This document shows, in pieces, positions 43,686 to 53,600 of a stretch of DNA of 64,000 nt. The notes below the pieces were generated by a model. It made no database searches. It saw nothing but the letters and a program-made list of their open reading frames with translations, and was not told the DNA's origin. The DNA is taken from assembly GCF_035046485.1 (NCBI RefSeq), contig NC_085137.1:315529164-315593163 (forward strand), read 5' to 3'. This stretch comes from Aedes albopictus (taxonomy: Eukaryota > Arthropoda > Insecta > Diptera > Culicidae). A program made the position numbers and the translations under genes. Within the stretch, counting starts at the first letter, position 1. Every line of letters begins with the position of its first letter.

Positions 43686-43949
43686 TTAGCTGCCTAGTTT
43701 TGCAACTACTAATTTCGTCGTAATTCGCTTATTTTGGGGGACGCCAAGACATGGCGCAGGAGTATTGTCTGCTTCCTAAGTGACCTAACCGTTCGTGTTT
43801 TCTATGTCCTCGGCTCACCTTCCGAGGACATAGAAAACACGAACGGTTAGGTCACTTAGGAAGCAGACAATACTCCTGCGCCATGTCTTGGCGTCCCCCA
43901 AAATAAGCGAATTACGACGAAATTAGTAGTTGCAAAACTAGGCAGCTAA
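43686..43949. repeat. Perfect palindrome, 128-bp arms, 8-bp spacer
   Basis: Arms 43686-43813 and 43822-43949 are exact reverse complements with no mismatch found; the spacer is CTCACCTT. The outer left flank has CCTCAAGGTTAGCTGC, which also occurs at 45591-45606 at the 3' side of an R1-like LINE. The palindrome therefore sits at a LINE 3' terminus. Confidence 0.9.
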
Positions 43950-45620
43950 GTTGACATCACACCTGCCTCCCGCTGCGCTGACAATATCAAGAACTGATAC
44001 TGCGTGCTCCGTAATTTGCCGCAGTGGGCGTGCCGACATGTGGCTTCCATCGACCATTTTCCATGCCGCCGATTTTTTTCCAAGTTGGCTGCCGCCACAA
44101 CAACTACATACCAATCAATCTTCCACGTGACCAACTGTCCGATAAAAAAGTGGAGCTCGACCACATGGCATTGGCGTGACCTGCGTAGCTGATTACCGAA
44201 CCCAGACGCACCTAGCTACTCCTCGGGTCTACGCTACATTTTCTCCGTAGTTCCGCGACGATACGAGCGATAGCCGATGAAACAGTGTTCCTACCAAAGA
44301 CATCCTTAAAAATCCTCTGGTAAGCATGTGGTTACACGCTGTGCAGAACCGCGAACGATTTCTTCAAAACCCGCGCTGTATATCTGTCTAAAGCAGTCAT
44401 GGCCCGAAAGGACTTTAGTCAGGTGCAATGTTACATCCTCATGGCGCCTATTAACACAACTATTTATTCTCGATCTTAATCTGTGGGTTCACGTATCTTT
44501 TGTGAATTTGATCCACGCACGTTCTGCCGTTCTACACCCGTTTGTCCCATGTTATATGGGAATCCCATATAACATGGGACAGTAATGCGTAGAACGGCAG
44601 CGTTGTCATTTGGTCATTGAGGGCAACTTAGCAGTCCTATAGGCATCATAACGGTGCATCATATGACAAGGTGCGGTACACACTTGCCGCCGTAGAGCTA
44701 TGAGACATCATCCGGGATAGCGTCGCTATCGCCGCTGTAACTGTGCAGGCTCTCTTGCTGGTGTAATTGGCATGACTACCAAAGGAGAGCTTTCCGACGT
44801 TCATCACCCCCGGTATTTGATGGAACGCTTTGGGGTGATGGCGCAATCAATCACTTGCGCTTATCATCGCTTGCTGCTTCGACTTCCAGTTGTCACATCA
44901 ATAACTTCAGTTTTGTGGTGAGCCACTTCCCGTTTCCTGGAGTTCATTCAACTTCACTCTTAAATTCATTCGCCATACACCTTCAGTGAAACCGACATCA
45001 GCTTACTGGGAACCCCAAAAGTTCGTCGTAGATGATATTCCATAACACCGGATCCAGTATGGAACCTTGCGGAGCTCCTGAAGTTACGCGAAAGAACTTC
45101 CGATCTACCTCTGTCTTATATCAGCACTTGATTTCTAGAATCTTGTACAGGTACTCGGGTATCCCCAGACTTAGCAGCGCTCTGGCAATATTCACCCAAC
45201 TTTCGCCGTTGAACGCATTTCTTATTACTGCACAGCAGGAAATTCACCTTCTCTTACGCTGGAATGCTGTTTCGGCAGTTTTAGTAACTGACAAGTGTAA
45301 AGTGCCCATGGTCGACCTCGCCTTACGGAAGCCGAGTTGGATTCTCGAGAAACCATCTATGACCTCCGTGTACCTCAACAGTCTTTGTTTTCTAAACCAT
45401 GGAGGAAAAATCTGCTTAACAGACACCCGAACAGGAAAGTCCGGGTAGTGTGCCGTCTTCTACAACAAAAGAAGCCAGGACAACTCCTTCCTCGACCCAC
45501 TAAACAACATTCCTAATGTCGCCAAACCCTTCGTCTCTCCGGAACCACCAAGAAGGAATTGCTTCAGAGAGGGGCCAGTGCACATTGCACCCTCAAGGTT
45601 AGCTGCGTAGCCTGCAGCAA
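43950..45620 (-). pseudogene. R1-clade LINE remnant, copy B
   Basis: Minus-strand fragments in shifting frames: reverse-transcriptase start motif RIQLGFRKARSTMGTLHLSV and TKTAETAFQRKRR (45426-45244); KLSFGSHANYTSKRA, then AIATLSRMMS (44800-44700); C-terminal RRHEDVTLHLTKV and CFRQ (about 44455-44390). The order fits an R1-type ORF2 with large gaps. The plus frame 45032-45448 is the reverse of this coding strand. Confidence 0.7.
44543..44581. repeat. 39-bp perfect hairpin inside LINE copy B
   Basis: Nineteen-base arms starting TGTCCCATG and ending CATGGGACA surround one central base. The pairing resumes further out (CTGCCGTTCTAC and GTAGAACGGCAG), giving a fold of about 75 bp that may be a tiny inverted-repeat insertion. 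Confidence 0.7.
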
Positions 45621-46035
45621 CGAACATTGATGACTCGCCTTGGAGAGTCCATTACGGTAGCATGCTGGCGCTTAACCAGTTTCCCGAGTGGTCCTCAACA
45701 CTCCCTTTGTCCTTGGAAGGTGGGCAGGGCCAACCGCACGCCCGCGCCCAACTGTTTTGCAGACATCAAGAACTGATGCCTACGTGCAACTAGATTTGAC
45801 TTGACTACCCTTCAGACCTTATCAGCTGCACCAGGAGGTTGCTGACACTAGGGTCTCCACCTGCTCCAGCCCTTACCGGGGACCCCTATCCAGCAGCGGA
45901 CTCGAATCCAACCCAGTAGGCCGACGCCATGGCGGCAACGCTTCCAGGACTTCCTCTCCGCGGCCACTTAATCGCTGTAAGGATCGATTTCGACCGCAGG
46001 GCACCGGTATGACCAACGAAGCCGACTCCGAAACC

Positions 46036-47097
46036 CTAGCCATTCTCCGAGTCCACGCGCCACCTCCTCTGTAGCTCCAAGACGATGTGGGTGATAGCCG
46101 TTGAAACGACATTCCAGCCAAACTCATCCCTACACATCCTCTGGACAAGATTGTCCGGAGCTGTGTCCTGCTCGCATGTGGCAAGCATGCGGTCACGCAT
46201 TATGCGAAAACGCGGGCACACGAACAAAACGTGTTCCGCCGTTTCCTCTAAATCAGCACAAACAGGGCATTCGGGAGAACCCGCATGCCCAAAACAGTGT
46301 AGATACTGTCGGAAGCAACCATGGCCAATGACCTGTTTCAGGTGGAATGTTACTTCCCCATAGCGCCTATTATAATACAACTATCTACCCTCGCCATCAA
46401 CCTAAGGAGCCAACTTCTTATGGTCGAACTGTCCCACGCGTGCTGCCATTTGACCATGGGGGCCATTCTGGCAGTCCTGCGTATGCCTCTTGTGCCGCGC
46501 ATTTCGAAGCACTCCATAAGGATGCCGATAGCCACCATACCAGTGATGAAGCAAAGCGCGTCGTGTGACACGGTACGGTACGCGCTCGCAACCTTCAGGC
46601 ACATCAACCTGTAAGTACTTTCCAGCTTACCATGGTAGCTTTCGATACTTAGCGCAGTGCCCCACGCCGGGCTGCCATACATTAGTATGGATGTAGCGTA
46701 CATTACATTCCATAATACCGGACCCAGGATGGAACCTTGCGGGACTCCTGAGGTTATATGACCCACCTCTGTGTCGTAAACTAGTACTCGATTCTAAAAG
46801 TAACTTCAGAGAATCTTGTACAGGTACCCGGGTATCCACAGACGCAGGAGCGCACCGGCAAAAGCTGGCCAACTGGCGCTATTAAACACGTTCCTTCCAT
46901 CCAGCGTCACTACTGCAAAGTAGCAAATCCCCCTTCTCTTACGCTCAAGTGCTTTCCCGGCGGTTTTTGTAACCGACAGGATAGCGTCTACGGTCCCTTC
47001 CGGAAGTCGTAATGGCTACTTGAGAGGCCATTTACACACTCGGTGTGTCTCAACATTCTATTGAGGATGTTCTTTTCGAGCACCCCGAGCAGAAGGG
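46036..47097 (-). pseudogene. R1-type ORF2, reverse transcriptase and C-terminal part
   Basis: From right to left: VLEKNILNRML and GLSSSHYDFRKGP (47097-46988), AFAGALLRLWIPGYLYKIL-like remains near 46850, GHITSGVPQGSILGPVLWNV (46766-46705). Then the frame jumps directly to SILMYGSPAWGTAL and LKVASAYRTVSHDALCFITG. The FADD active-site segment and about 100 flanking residues expected between these motifs are missing. The C-terminus has GHGCFRQYLHCFGHAGSPEC, PVCADLEETAEHVLFVCPRF, a CCHC-like region typical of R1 ORF2. Confidence 0.82.
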
Positions 47098-48109
47098 AAT
47101 AACAACAGCATAAGGTTATTTCTAAGTTATTACCACAACATGTTGTGTTATAAACTTGTCTGTCATAAGCGTTAAATAACAAATTCCATAACAAAAAAAT
47201 GTTCCTAGGAAACCATTTCAATAACTTGTTTTGTTAGTTTCAATAACAACTTAATAACAGTGAATTCGGAAAATATTTCAATAACAAATTTTGATATTAA
47301 TATGTTATTGATAATAATCGGAAAGCAGAATTTGCTATGATATCAAACTCGTTACTAAATAAGTTATAATACTTATTATATAAAATTGTTCGCTTTGTCT
47401 CACAAGCCCGCCAATAACATGAGGTTCATCACTCTGACGTAAGAAATATTTTCAAATGATCGAAAAATACTATATTCAGCTTTTAATTCATTCTAAGAGA
47501 TTTGAAGTCGCAAGATAATCGAACTTTAGTAATTTCTATATTATCAAACTAGCTGTCCCAGCAAACTTTGTCTTGCCGTCTTGTGGTGGTGTGATACCTG
47601 TTGAGCTCAAAATATCACCGCACTCTAGATTGATTTCAATTCGATCGTGCTGATTTCCTTCCCAGGTCATGAAAAATCTGCATTTTGCCTATTTTCTTAC
47701 ATTTTTAGATCATTTTTGTAACTTTTTTACATATAAACACAGCCACCATGAATACAAATCTAACCATGCAAGATTCATTCTGAACGATTCAGCCGTTCGT
47801 GACTTTTGTTGCCTCAAAGGGAAGTCAAACTCATTTTTATATATATAGATACGACGAGCTTCGATTTCCACATGTAATTGATAAACTGTTTTACTTTAAT
47901 TGTTTTCGGAGCACGGTTTTGAAATCAACACGTGTATTTGAAAAAGTTTGATCGTCGATAGCAATTTGTGACTTTTGTTTTGTTTTTTCAGCATAGAAAT
48001 TGAAGAATTTTTAGAATGTTAACAGATTTGCAGAAAATTTTTGGGATATTGGAAATATTGTACAGATTATTACAATTTTTCTGAAAACTTTGTTTTAATT
48101 CCACCGATT

Positions 48110-48214
48110 TTTTCCTGGATTCAAGAATTATGTCGAATATTCCTCCTGGATTCTACAAAGATTTCACCAAAAAAATTCTATAATTTCTCCTGAACTTCCT
48201 CTGATGATTCCTAC
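48110..48214. repeat. TTCC-rich minisatellite, left of the fold-back element
   Basis: TTTTTCCTGGATTCAAGAATT and TATTCCTCCTGGATTCTACA-type units. The block was evidently continuous with 49035-49640 before the fold-back element inserted. Confidence 0.5.
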
Positions 48215-48982
48215 TAGCGTGGTTCAAAAAATCGTTTTTGCTCCACACCGCTAATTCGATTCGTAACCAGATTCTAAGCCTTCTCCCAAAAATTAAGCTG
48301 ATTTGGTCGAAAATTGAGAGTGCACAAGCCCTTTAAAGTTTGTATGGGAATTACTATGTGAAAAGGACGTTTTTCATTCAATTGACTGTAGCATTTCTCC
48401 AAGTGCCCTAGAGTGTTAGTTGACCCTTGGTAGTCCTAGGCTACTCTATCAGCTACAACTTTGCCGAAGACCACATTGAAATCGGACGCCTCATTAATTA
48501 GTTATTGATTTTTGTCCAGAATGAAATCTTTGATCATGATGGTTACATTATTCGATGGGCATCACTGCAATTTGCCTTGAAACATAGTAGCCATGATTTA
48601 TGTGTGCTATCTTTGGCGCCATGTGCAGCAATGTTGCCTGCTGGGAAGTTAAACGATCACTGTTAATGTTTCGCCAGTTGGATGAAAATCGATAATTAAT
48701 TAATGAGACGTCCGATTTGAATGTGGTCTTTGGCAAAGTTGTAGCTGATAGAGTTGCCTAGGAGTACCAAAGGTCAACTAACACTCTAAGGCATCTGGGG
48801 AAATGCTACAGTCAATTAAATGAAAAACGTCCTTTTCCCATAGTAATTCCCATACAAACTTTGAAAGGCTTGTGCACTCTCAATTTTCAACCAAATCAGC
48901 TCAATTTTTGGGAGAAGGCTTAGATTCTGGTGACGAATCGAAAAAGCGGTGTGGAGCAAAAACGATTTTTTGAACCACGCTA
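48215..48982. mobile_element. 768-bp fold-back element with 8-bp duplication
   Basis: Ends TAGCGTGGTTC and GAACCACGCTA begin inverted arms of about 285 bp around a loop of about 200 bp. The arms differ at a modest number of positions. Flanked by a perfect ATTCCTAC (48207-48214 and 48983-48990), which fits the hAT target form nTnnnnAn. No coding capacity. Confidence 0.85.
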
Positions 48983-49034
48983 ATTCCTACAGGACTTACA
49001 CCAGAATTTGTTGCAATATTTTTTTTTTCCTAAA

Positions 49035-49640
49035 ATTCCTCTATTTATTTCCCTAAGGTTTGCCATAAAATTCTTCTAGAAATTCGTCGACAGAACTTTT
49101 TCATAAATGATTCCAAAAATCTTCCAGAAATTTCTCCGGGAGTTCTTCTACGGAATCTTTCATGGATTTTCAAAGAATCTTCTAGAAATTCGACCAGAAT
49201 ATTGCTTAGAATCCCATCAAGGATTTCTTCAGAATTCCCTGTGATCATTAGTCCTGAAGTTTATCATAACCTTCCGTAACTCGCGCGGTTGGCTACCTGC
49301 GTCAGCACCACGCTAACGCTGAGTACAAAAAGCGAGATTTTTTCAACGTGTTGTACAAAATACAACAGCGTGATCGCTCGAGGGTTAAGATTTCTCTGAA
49401 AATTTCTTTGAGGATTTCACCAGGAATTTTTCAAAAGATTCTGCCAAGAATTCTAATAATTGCTCAGAAGAATTACCTTCGAAATTTCTAAGAAAATTAC
49501 GCGAGGAGTTCTCTTGAAGACTTCTCCAGGGATTCATCGAAAGTTCCTCCAGAACTTCCAAGTGGTTATCCGAAAATTATTTAAGGAATTCTTAAAAGGA
49601 GTCGTTCAGAAATTTCCTTCTTAACTGAATACAAAAATTT
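49035..49640. repeat. TTCC-rich minisatellite, right of the fold-back element
   Basis: Units such as AAATTCTTCTAGAAATTCGT and TTCTCCGGGAGTTCTTC. Interrupted by a small inverted-repeat element at about 49268-49387. The 67-codon minus frame at 49045-49248 belongs to the repeat. Confidence 0.55.
49268..49387. mobile_element. Candidate 120-bp MITE
   Basis: TAACCTTCCGTAACTCGCGC at the left and CGCTCGAGGGTTA at the right are imperfect inverted repeats. Internal TTGTAC/ACAA pairs and CG-rich words contrast with the AT-rich minisatellite around it. No clear target duplication. Confidence 0.4.
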
Positions 49641-49851
49641 AACAACACAAAGGGACAGATCATAATTGTGGAATTGTTGCTGTGATTTCAAATCTTGTTA
49701 CTGTTGTGCTATTGCTGATTAGTGGATCAATAACAAAATGACATTGTCCAACAAAATTTGTTATGGAAAAGCTATGCCAAGATAATTTAATAATAACAAA
49801 ACAAGATATAAAAACAGGCTATGTGATTTCGTAGTTATTAACTTGCTATTC

Positions 49852-50008
49852 TCCTCTGTTCGGAACGGGTTCGAAGCGGGTTTCCGGGTGGTTTCCCCAC
49901 CTTTGGCAATAGTACCAGGCTCTGCCTCTTCCAAACTTCTGGGAAAACTCCCTCGTCCAGGCATTTCTGCATAACAGACCTGAACATCTTGGGAACCGCA
50001 GCAATATA
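49852..50008 (-). pseudogene. R1-type ORF2, reverse transcriptase N-terminal fragment
   Basis: AAVPKMFRSVMQKCLDEGV, FPEVWKRQSLVLLPKVGKPP is the conserved entry to the R1 reverse transcriptase. It is cut at 50008 by the mariner-type element (LNLALKAAI continues at 50964 on the other side) and at 49852 by the AT-rich insertion. Confidence 0.85.
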
Positions 50009-50960
50009 GGGTGTCCCAGAAAGTATGGGCACAACTTTGTACAGCGAAAATACAATCATTTTCTCAACAAACAACAATTTTTATATTTTTGTATTATTAT
50101 TCAGAGCATTTTGATTGATAACTGTGAAGAGTTTATACAATAAAAATGGTTTCTATATGCAGAATGGTTAAAATGGAAAAACATCTTTTAAAACTTCTGC
50201 ACAAACTACTTTTTTACGGTTTTGCCAAATATCCAAATTCGAAACATTTTTTTCGAATTCTTTTCACATGATACATTCAAAAACATGTTTCCTCAGATGG
50301 TTGATTGAAATTTTTTATAAAAATATGTTTTGACTGCGCGTACGGATAAATCATAATTTTGAGAAAACTGAAAAATTCGCCTTTTCTATTTCTGGATTAG
50401 ACATGCCCACAGACATTCGAGTTTTAAAACATGTTTTATCGAGAATAAAAACAATTCAATCTATACTTTATAAAGCTGGAGCATTTATTGAACTTATAGT
50501 GAAATTAAAATGTAATTTTCTGCATGTTTTGATACATATTCAGAAGCTTGTTTTCAACTATTAGAAAAACGGGTTTTCAAAAATATCAATTTTGGTGTTT
50601 TAATTCATTTTTCAGGTTCAAAAGTATATGTTTTCAATTCGAACTTAGGGTTGTATAATAGATACGCATGTTGAAATACACGTATATATTTTTTGAAATT
50701 TTTATCGATCTTAATTTCATGCGTAGAAAACAATTTATTGAGGGATGTTATTGAAAAATATAGCAATTTGTGCAGAAGCTTTAAAAGGACCTTCAGGAAA
50801 TGTTCTACCGCATTCAAACGAAGTGTGAAATGCAAATTTTAATGATTGGCATTTGATGTTGACATATTAAGGCAGGGTATGTGTGAAAATAAAGTTTGTT
50901 TATGCATCCATTCCCAAATGGCAGAGCTGCAAAGTTGTGCCCATACTTTCTGGGACACCC
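50009..50960. mobile_element. 952-bp mariner-type non-autonomous element
   Basis: Perfect 31-bp terminal inverted repeats beginning GGGTGTCCCAGAAAGTATGG, flanked by TA (50007-50008 and 50961-50962). The AT-rich interior has no transposase; the 76-codon minus frame at 50605 has no domain. It splits a codon-collinear stretch of the R1 reverse transcriptase. Confidence 0.92.
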
Positions 50961-50963
50961 TAT

Positions 50964-51271
50964 AGCTGCTTTTAAGGCCAGGTTCAGAACTCCGTACCTG
51001 GGGCCTTACCTACGCTATGGGACTTCGCTACCCCCGCAAGTTCCACATCGGTGACCCTCTCCTCATCGCCAGCTCCAGTTCCCGGCTGTCCTACGAAAGG
51101 AGGCCAAGGACTAGGATCATGACGCGGAAAAAGCACCTCGATGATCCCCTCCAACATCTCTGGAGAATGTTCTGTAGGTGCCATTACACCTCTCGTCGTG
51201 GCCATCACCCCACGGATTCGCATTGGTACTCTGACAGGGACCCTCAAAGCAGGCCTACGGGGCTTCCCCAT
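50964..51271 (-). pseudogene. R1-type ORF2, linker between endonuclease and reverse transcriptase
   Basis: Minus-strand frame to 50984 with Pro/Arg-rich low-similarity sequence (RVPVRVPMRIRGVMA, then SPEMLEGIIEVLFP), followed by LNLALKAAI in a shifted phase next to the mariner-type element. Confidence 0.6.
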
Positions 51272-51654
51272 TTCACGGCCCAGGCATTAAAGTCGCCCGC
51301 TATCACCACCGCCCTTCGCCCTGTTAGCACGGTCGTCATACAGGCCAGCATTTGCGTGAACTGCTCGATCGGCCACCGCGGAGGCGCATAACAGCTACAG
51401 AAGAAGACCCCGTTTACTTTGGCGACCACGGAGCCCTCTTAGGTAGTAGACACCATCTCCTGGACAGGGTATTTACCCGTTGTCCATATCGCCGCCATTT
51501 TTCTGGACCCATCCGCGATCCAGTTGCCGTTACCGGCGGGTACTCGGTATGGGTCCGCTATAATGGCGAAATCCGTCTCCCACTCAGAAACCGCCTGACA
51601 AATCAGTTGCTGAGCCGCGTCACAGTGGTTCAGGTTCAGCTGCGTTACCTGCAC
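51244..51654 (-). pseudogene. R1-type ORF2, endonuclease domain
   Basis: Starts at the ATG ending at 51654: QLNLNHCDAAQQLICQAV and DFAIIADPYRVPAGNGNW are the first motifs of the R1 endonuclease (N and E region). After a frame change, FFCSCYAPPRWP and VVIAGDFNAWAVKWGSP follow (51429-51244). In R1 elements this domain nicks the target DNA. The start overlaps the end of ORF1 by about 10 nt, the usual arrangement. Confidence 0.82.
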
Positions 51655-52226
51655 TGTGATTTGTTGTTCACTACGGCTTTTTTAAAGGCCGGGAACCCTG
51701 GACCACCCATCGGATGTCTGTTTTTCGAGGTTTTCCCGGTACAGATCATGCAGATGGGTGGACTCGTGCAGCTTTGGGCCTTATGACCTTCAGCGCCGCA
51801 TCGCCTGCACAGTTTGCGCCTGTCAGGGCCTTTGCAGTCCCACGACTTGTGTCCTGATTCCAGACACCTAAAGAAAACCTCTGGTGGCTCGTGGAATGTC
51901 AGGTGACATACGCACAAACCCACCTTGATATTGCCTAATTTAACGGACTTTTTAAAGCCCGCCACAGGTAGCTGAACCAAAGCTATCTGTGTCCCTGCTG
52001 GCCCCTTCCGTAGCCTAACGGCTGCGGCGGCCACCTGCACATCGCACTGTTGCCGCAGTGCCGTGACGAGCTTTTCCACTTCTGTGATCTCGTCAATGCC
52101 TTTGACCTTCAGAGTCGCCTCATGTGTAAGAGCCCTCACCTCATCACCCTCACCAAGGACCTCTTCTGCCAGCCTCTTGTAGGCGGCGCCCTTGTGTTCC
52201 TTCTCGCGCTTCAGCTCCAGGATCAT
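51645..52226 (-). pseudogene. R1-type ORF1, zinc-knuckle part
   Basis: A Gag-like nucleic-acid-binding protein: KVKGIDEITEVEKLVTALRQ and IKVGLCVCHLTFHEPP precede three CCHC-type knuckles (CFRCLESGHKSWDC, CRRCGAEGHKAQSC, CMIC...H). It ends KKAVVNNKSQCR. The segment 52227-52444 between this and the N-terminal half is in another frame. Confidence 0.82.
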
Positions 52227-52444
52227 CTCGCCCGTACGAGTACGTTTAATACTGCGTACGTCGGATCCAAGACCCTAAAGCTTGGCGTCGCTTCGCATCG
52301 CCTTCAAGCCGTCCGAGTACTTGGACTGTTCCGTTTTGATGACAAGCGCGTCGCCTTTCTCACGCTTGTCACGTGCTCTCCTACGCCTTGGCTTGGCGTC
52401 CTGTGCTACTACCGGCGAATCCGTCGTCTTCTTCTTCTTCCGCT

Positions 52445-52972
52445 CTACCTTCGTCCAAGGAGGGTCCTCCTCTTGGATCCCCTGCTCTGTGGCTGCTGAG
52501 GGCCCACCAACGGTCGCAACCCCTTGTTCCCATCGTTCCGGGACGGGGCAGTCTTTTCAGACCCACCCTTCCCAGCTTTCCGGGAACCCTGGCTGGGGTC
52601 CGACCTTCCGGCATTGTTACCGACTTTCGTGGTAATTATTCGCCTGGCTTTGCGGGCACCGCCAGACAGCTCCTCCCCTGACGGCTGCCTCGCCCGCTTC
52701 TGCGAGTGCTTGTCCCGTTTGTCGCGAGCAGTCGCTTCCACTTGTTTTGGACTTCCTGCGAAGGAGAAGGCCTCCGTTTGAGTAAACTTTGGCATTTTCT
52801 CCTTTGCAGGCTCTGCCGCTGCAGCAGTCAGCAACGCGAGTACCGCGTGCTCCTGCTTGGCTTTATCTATCGACACATAAGTCGAAGCAGAGCCGTTTTT
52901 AGGTCCTTGCTTATGCTCGACTTGGTGGACGACTAGACTGACTAGATTTTGATTTTTAGAATTTTCGCTCAT
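52445..52972 (-). pseudogene. R1-type ORF1, N-terminal half
   Basis: Begins MSENSKNQNLVSLV (the Met at 52972 is preferred over the upstream Met at 52987 by resemblance to R1 ORF1 starts). A low-complexity basic region follows, rich in Lys, Arg, Ser and Gly (KRARQPSGEEL, ARKARRI). This is usual for LINE ORF1 N-termini. Overlapping plus-strand frames are its complement. Confidence 0.7.
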
Positions 52973-52990
52973 TTTTTCATCCCACAAGTC

Positions 52991-53205
52991 GCACGGGAAA
53001 TAAAGTCCACTACGCCAGGGCCCTGCATTAACGCGGTAAGGGACAGCTTACTGTGGGGGTGCCCAGGTACCCCACAGGCTCCGTTAAAGATCGAGCATCT
53101 TTTTCATCCTCTCGATCACTCATTCCTTTGCACGGGTCGCTTGACACGTGCAAAGGGGGGTTAGTAGTCCTATTCTTAGCAGGCGACTACGCGGCTGACT
53201 CGCCA
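52991..53205. other. Probable 5' untranslated region of LINE copy A
   Basis: GC-moderate sequence upstream (on the minus strand) of ORF1. No gene recognised. Confidence 0.45.
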
Positions 53206-53600
53206 GCGGGGGGGTTCGTCAGGCCCCAGGACTATAGTCCCTGTTGCCCCTCGAGTACAGTCTGTTGTAGATGATCCGCTCGAGCATCTCTCTCGGCTTT
53301 GTCGAGAACCTTGTCCCTTGTTCAAACATTCCTGCATATCCGATCAGACAGAACATCCCGGGATTCTCTGCAACTGCAACCTTCAAGGCCCGAAATTCCA
53401 TTCGGAATTAAGCGGGGCCTTACCTACGCTAAAGGATTTTGCAGACAACAGCCCCCCCAAGGTTCATCATCGATGGCCCTCCCCACAAAGCCCGCATCAG
53501 TCTCCAACGATCCTAAGAAAAGAGAACAAGAAGTCGGATCATGACACGAGAAGAACCCCGCGATGATCCTCTGCGGTAGGAACCATTACACCACTTGTCT
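53206..53600 (-). pseudogene. R1-like LINE fragment, copy C
   Basis: On the minus strand: RALKVAVAENPGMFC, then PREMLERIIYNRLYS resemble the linker/early reverse-transcriptase motifs (NLALKAAI..., KLLERIILNRL) with an internal deletion. Its GC content matches copy A. Confidence 0.5.

Larger units (their letters stand above)
47098..49851. mobile_element. Candidate 2.75-kb AT-rich insertion in LINE copy A
   Basis: Separates two parts of the LINE reverse transcriptase. Ends GAATAACAA and TTGCTATTC are imperfect inverted repeats, and both margins are packed with AATAACA-type words. No target duplication was found, so limits are approximate. 47500-47860 contains GCCGTTCGTGACTTTTGTTG-like sequence of unknown family. 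No transposase frame. Confidence 0.5.
45621..52990 (-). mobile_element. R1-clade LINE, copy A, with ORF1 and ORF2 remains
   Basis: Runs right to left: ORF1 (52972-51645), endonuclease (51654-51244), linker, a mariner-type insertion (50009-50960), reverse-transcriptase N-terminus (50008-49852), an insertion (47098-49851), reverse transcriptase (47097-46750), C-terminal zinc region (46380-46036) and a GC-rich 3' tail (46035-45621). Frameshifts and one deletion removing the active-site region make it non-functional. Confidence 0.82.

Noticed and set aside
45032..45448. 138-codon plus-strand frame
   Set aside because: Complement of R1-type reverse-transcriptase coding sequence on the minus strand.
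48217..48980. Reading the fold-back element as a TA-duplicating mariner-type element
   Set aside because: TA does flank shorter ends, but counting TA as part of the element reveals a perfect 8-bp direct duplication, which is the stronger explanation.
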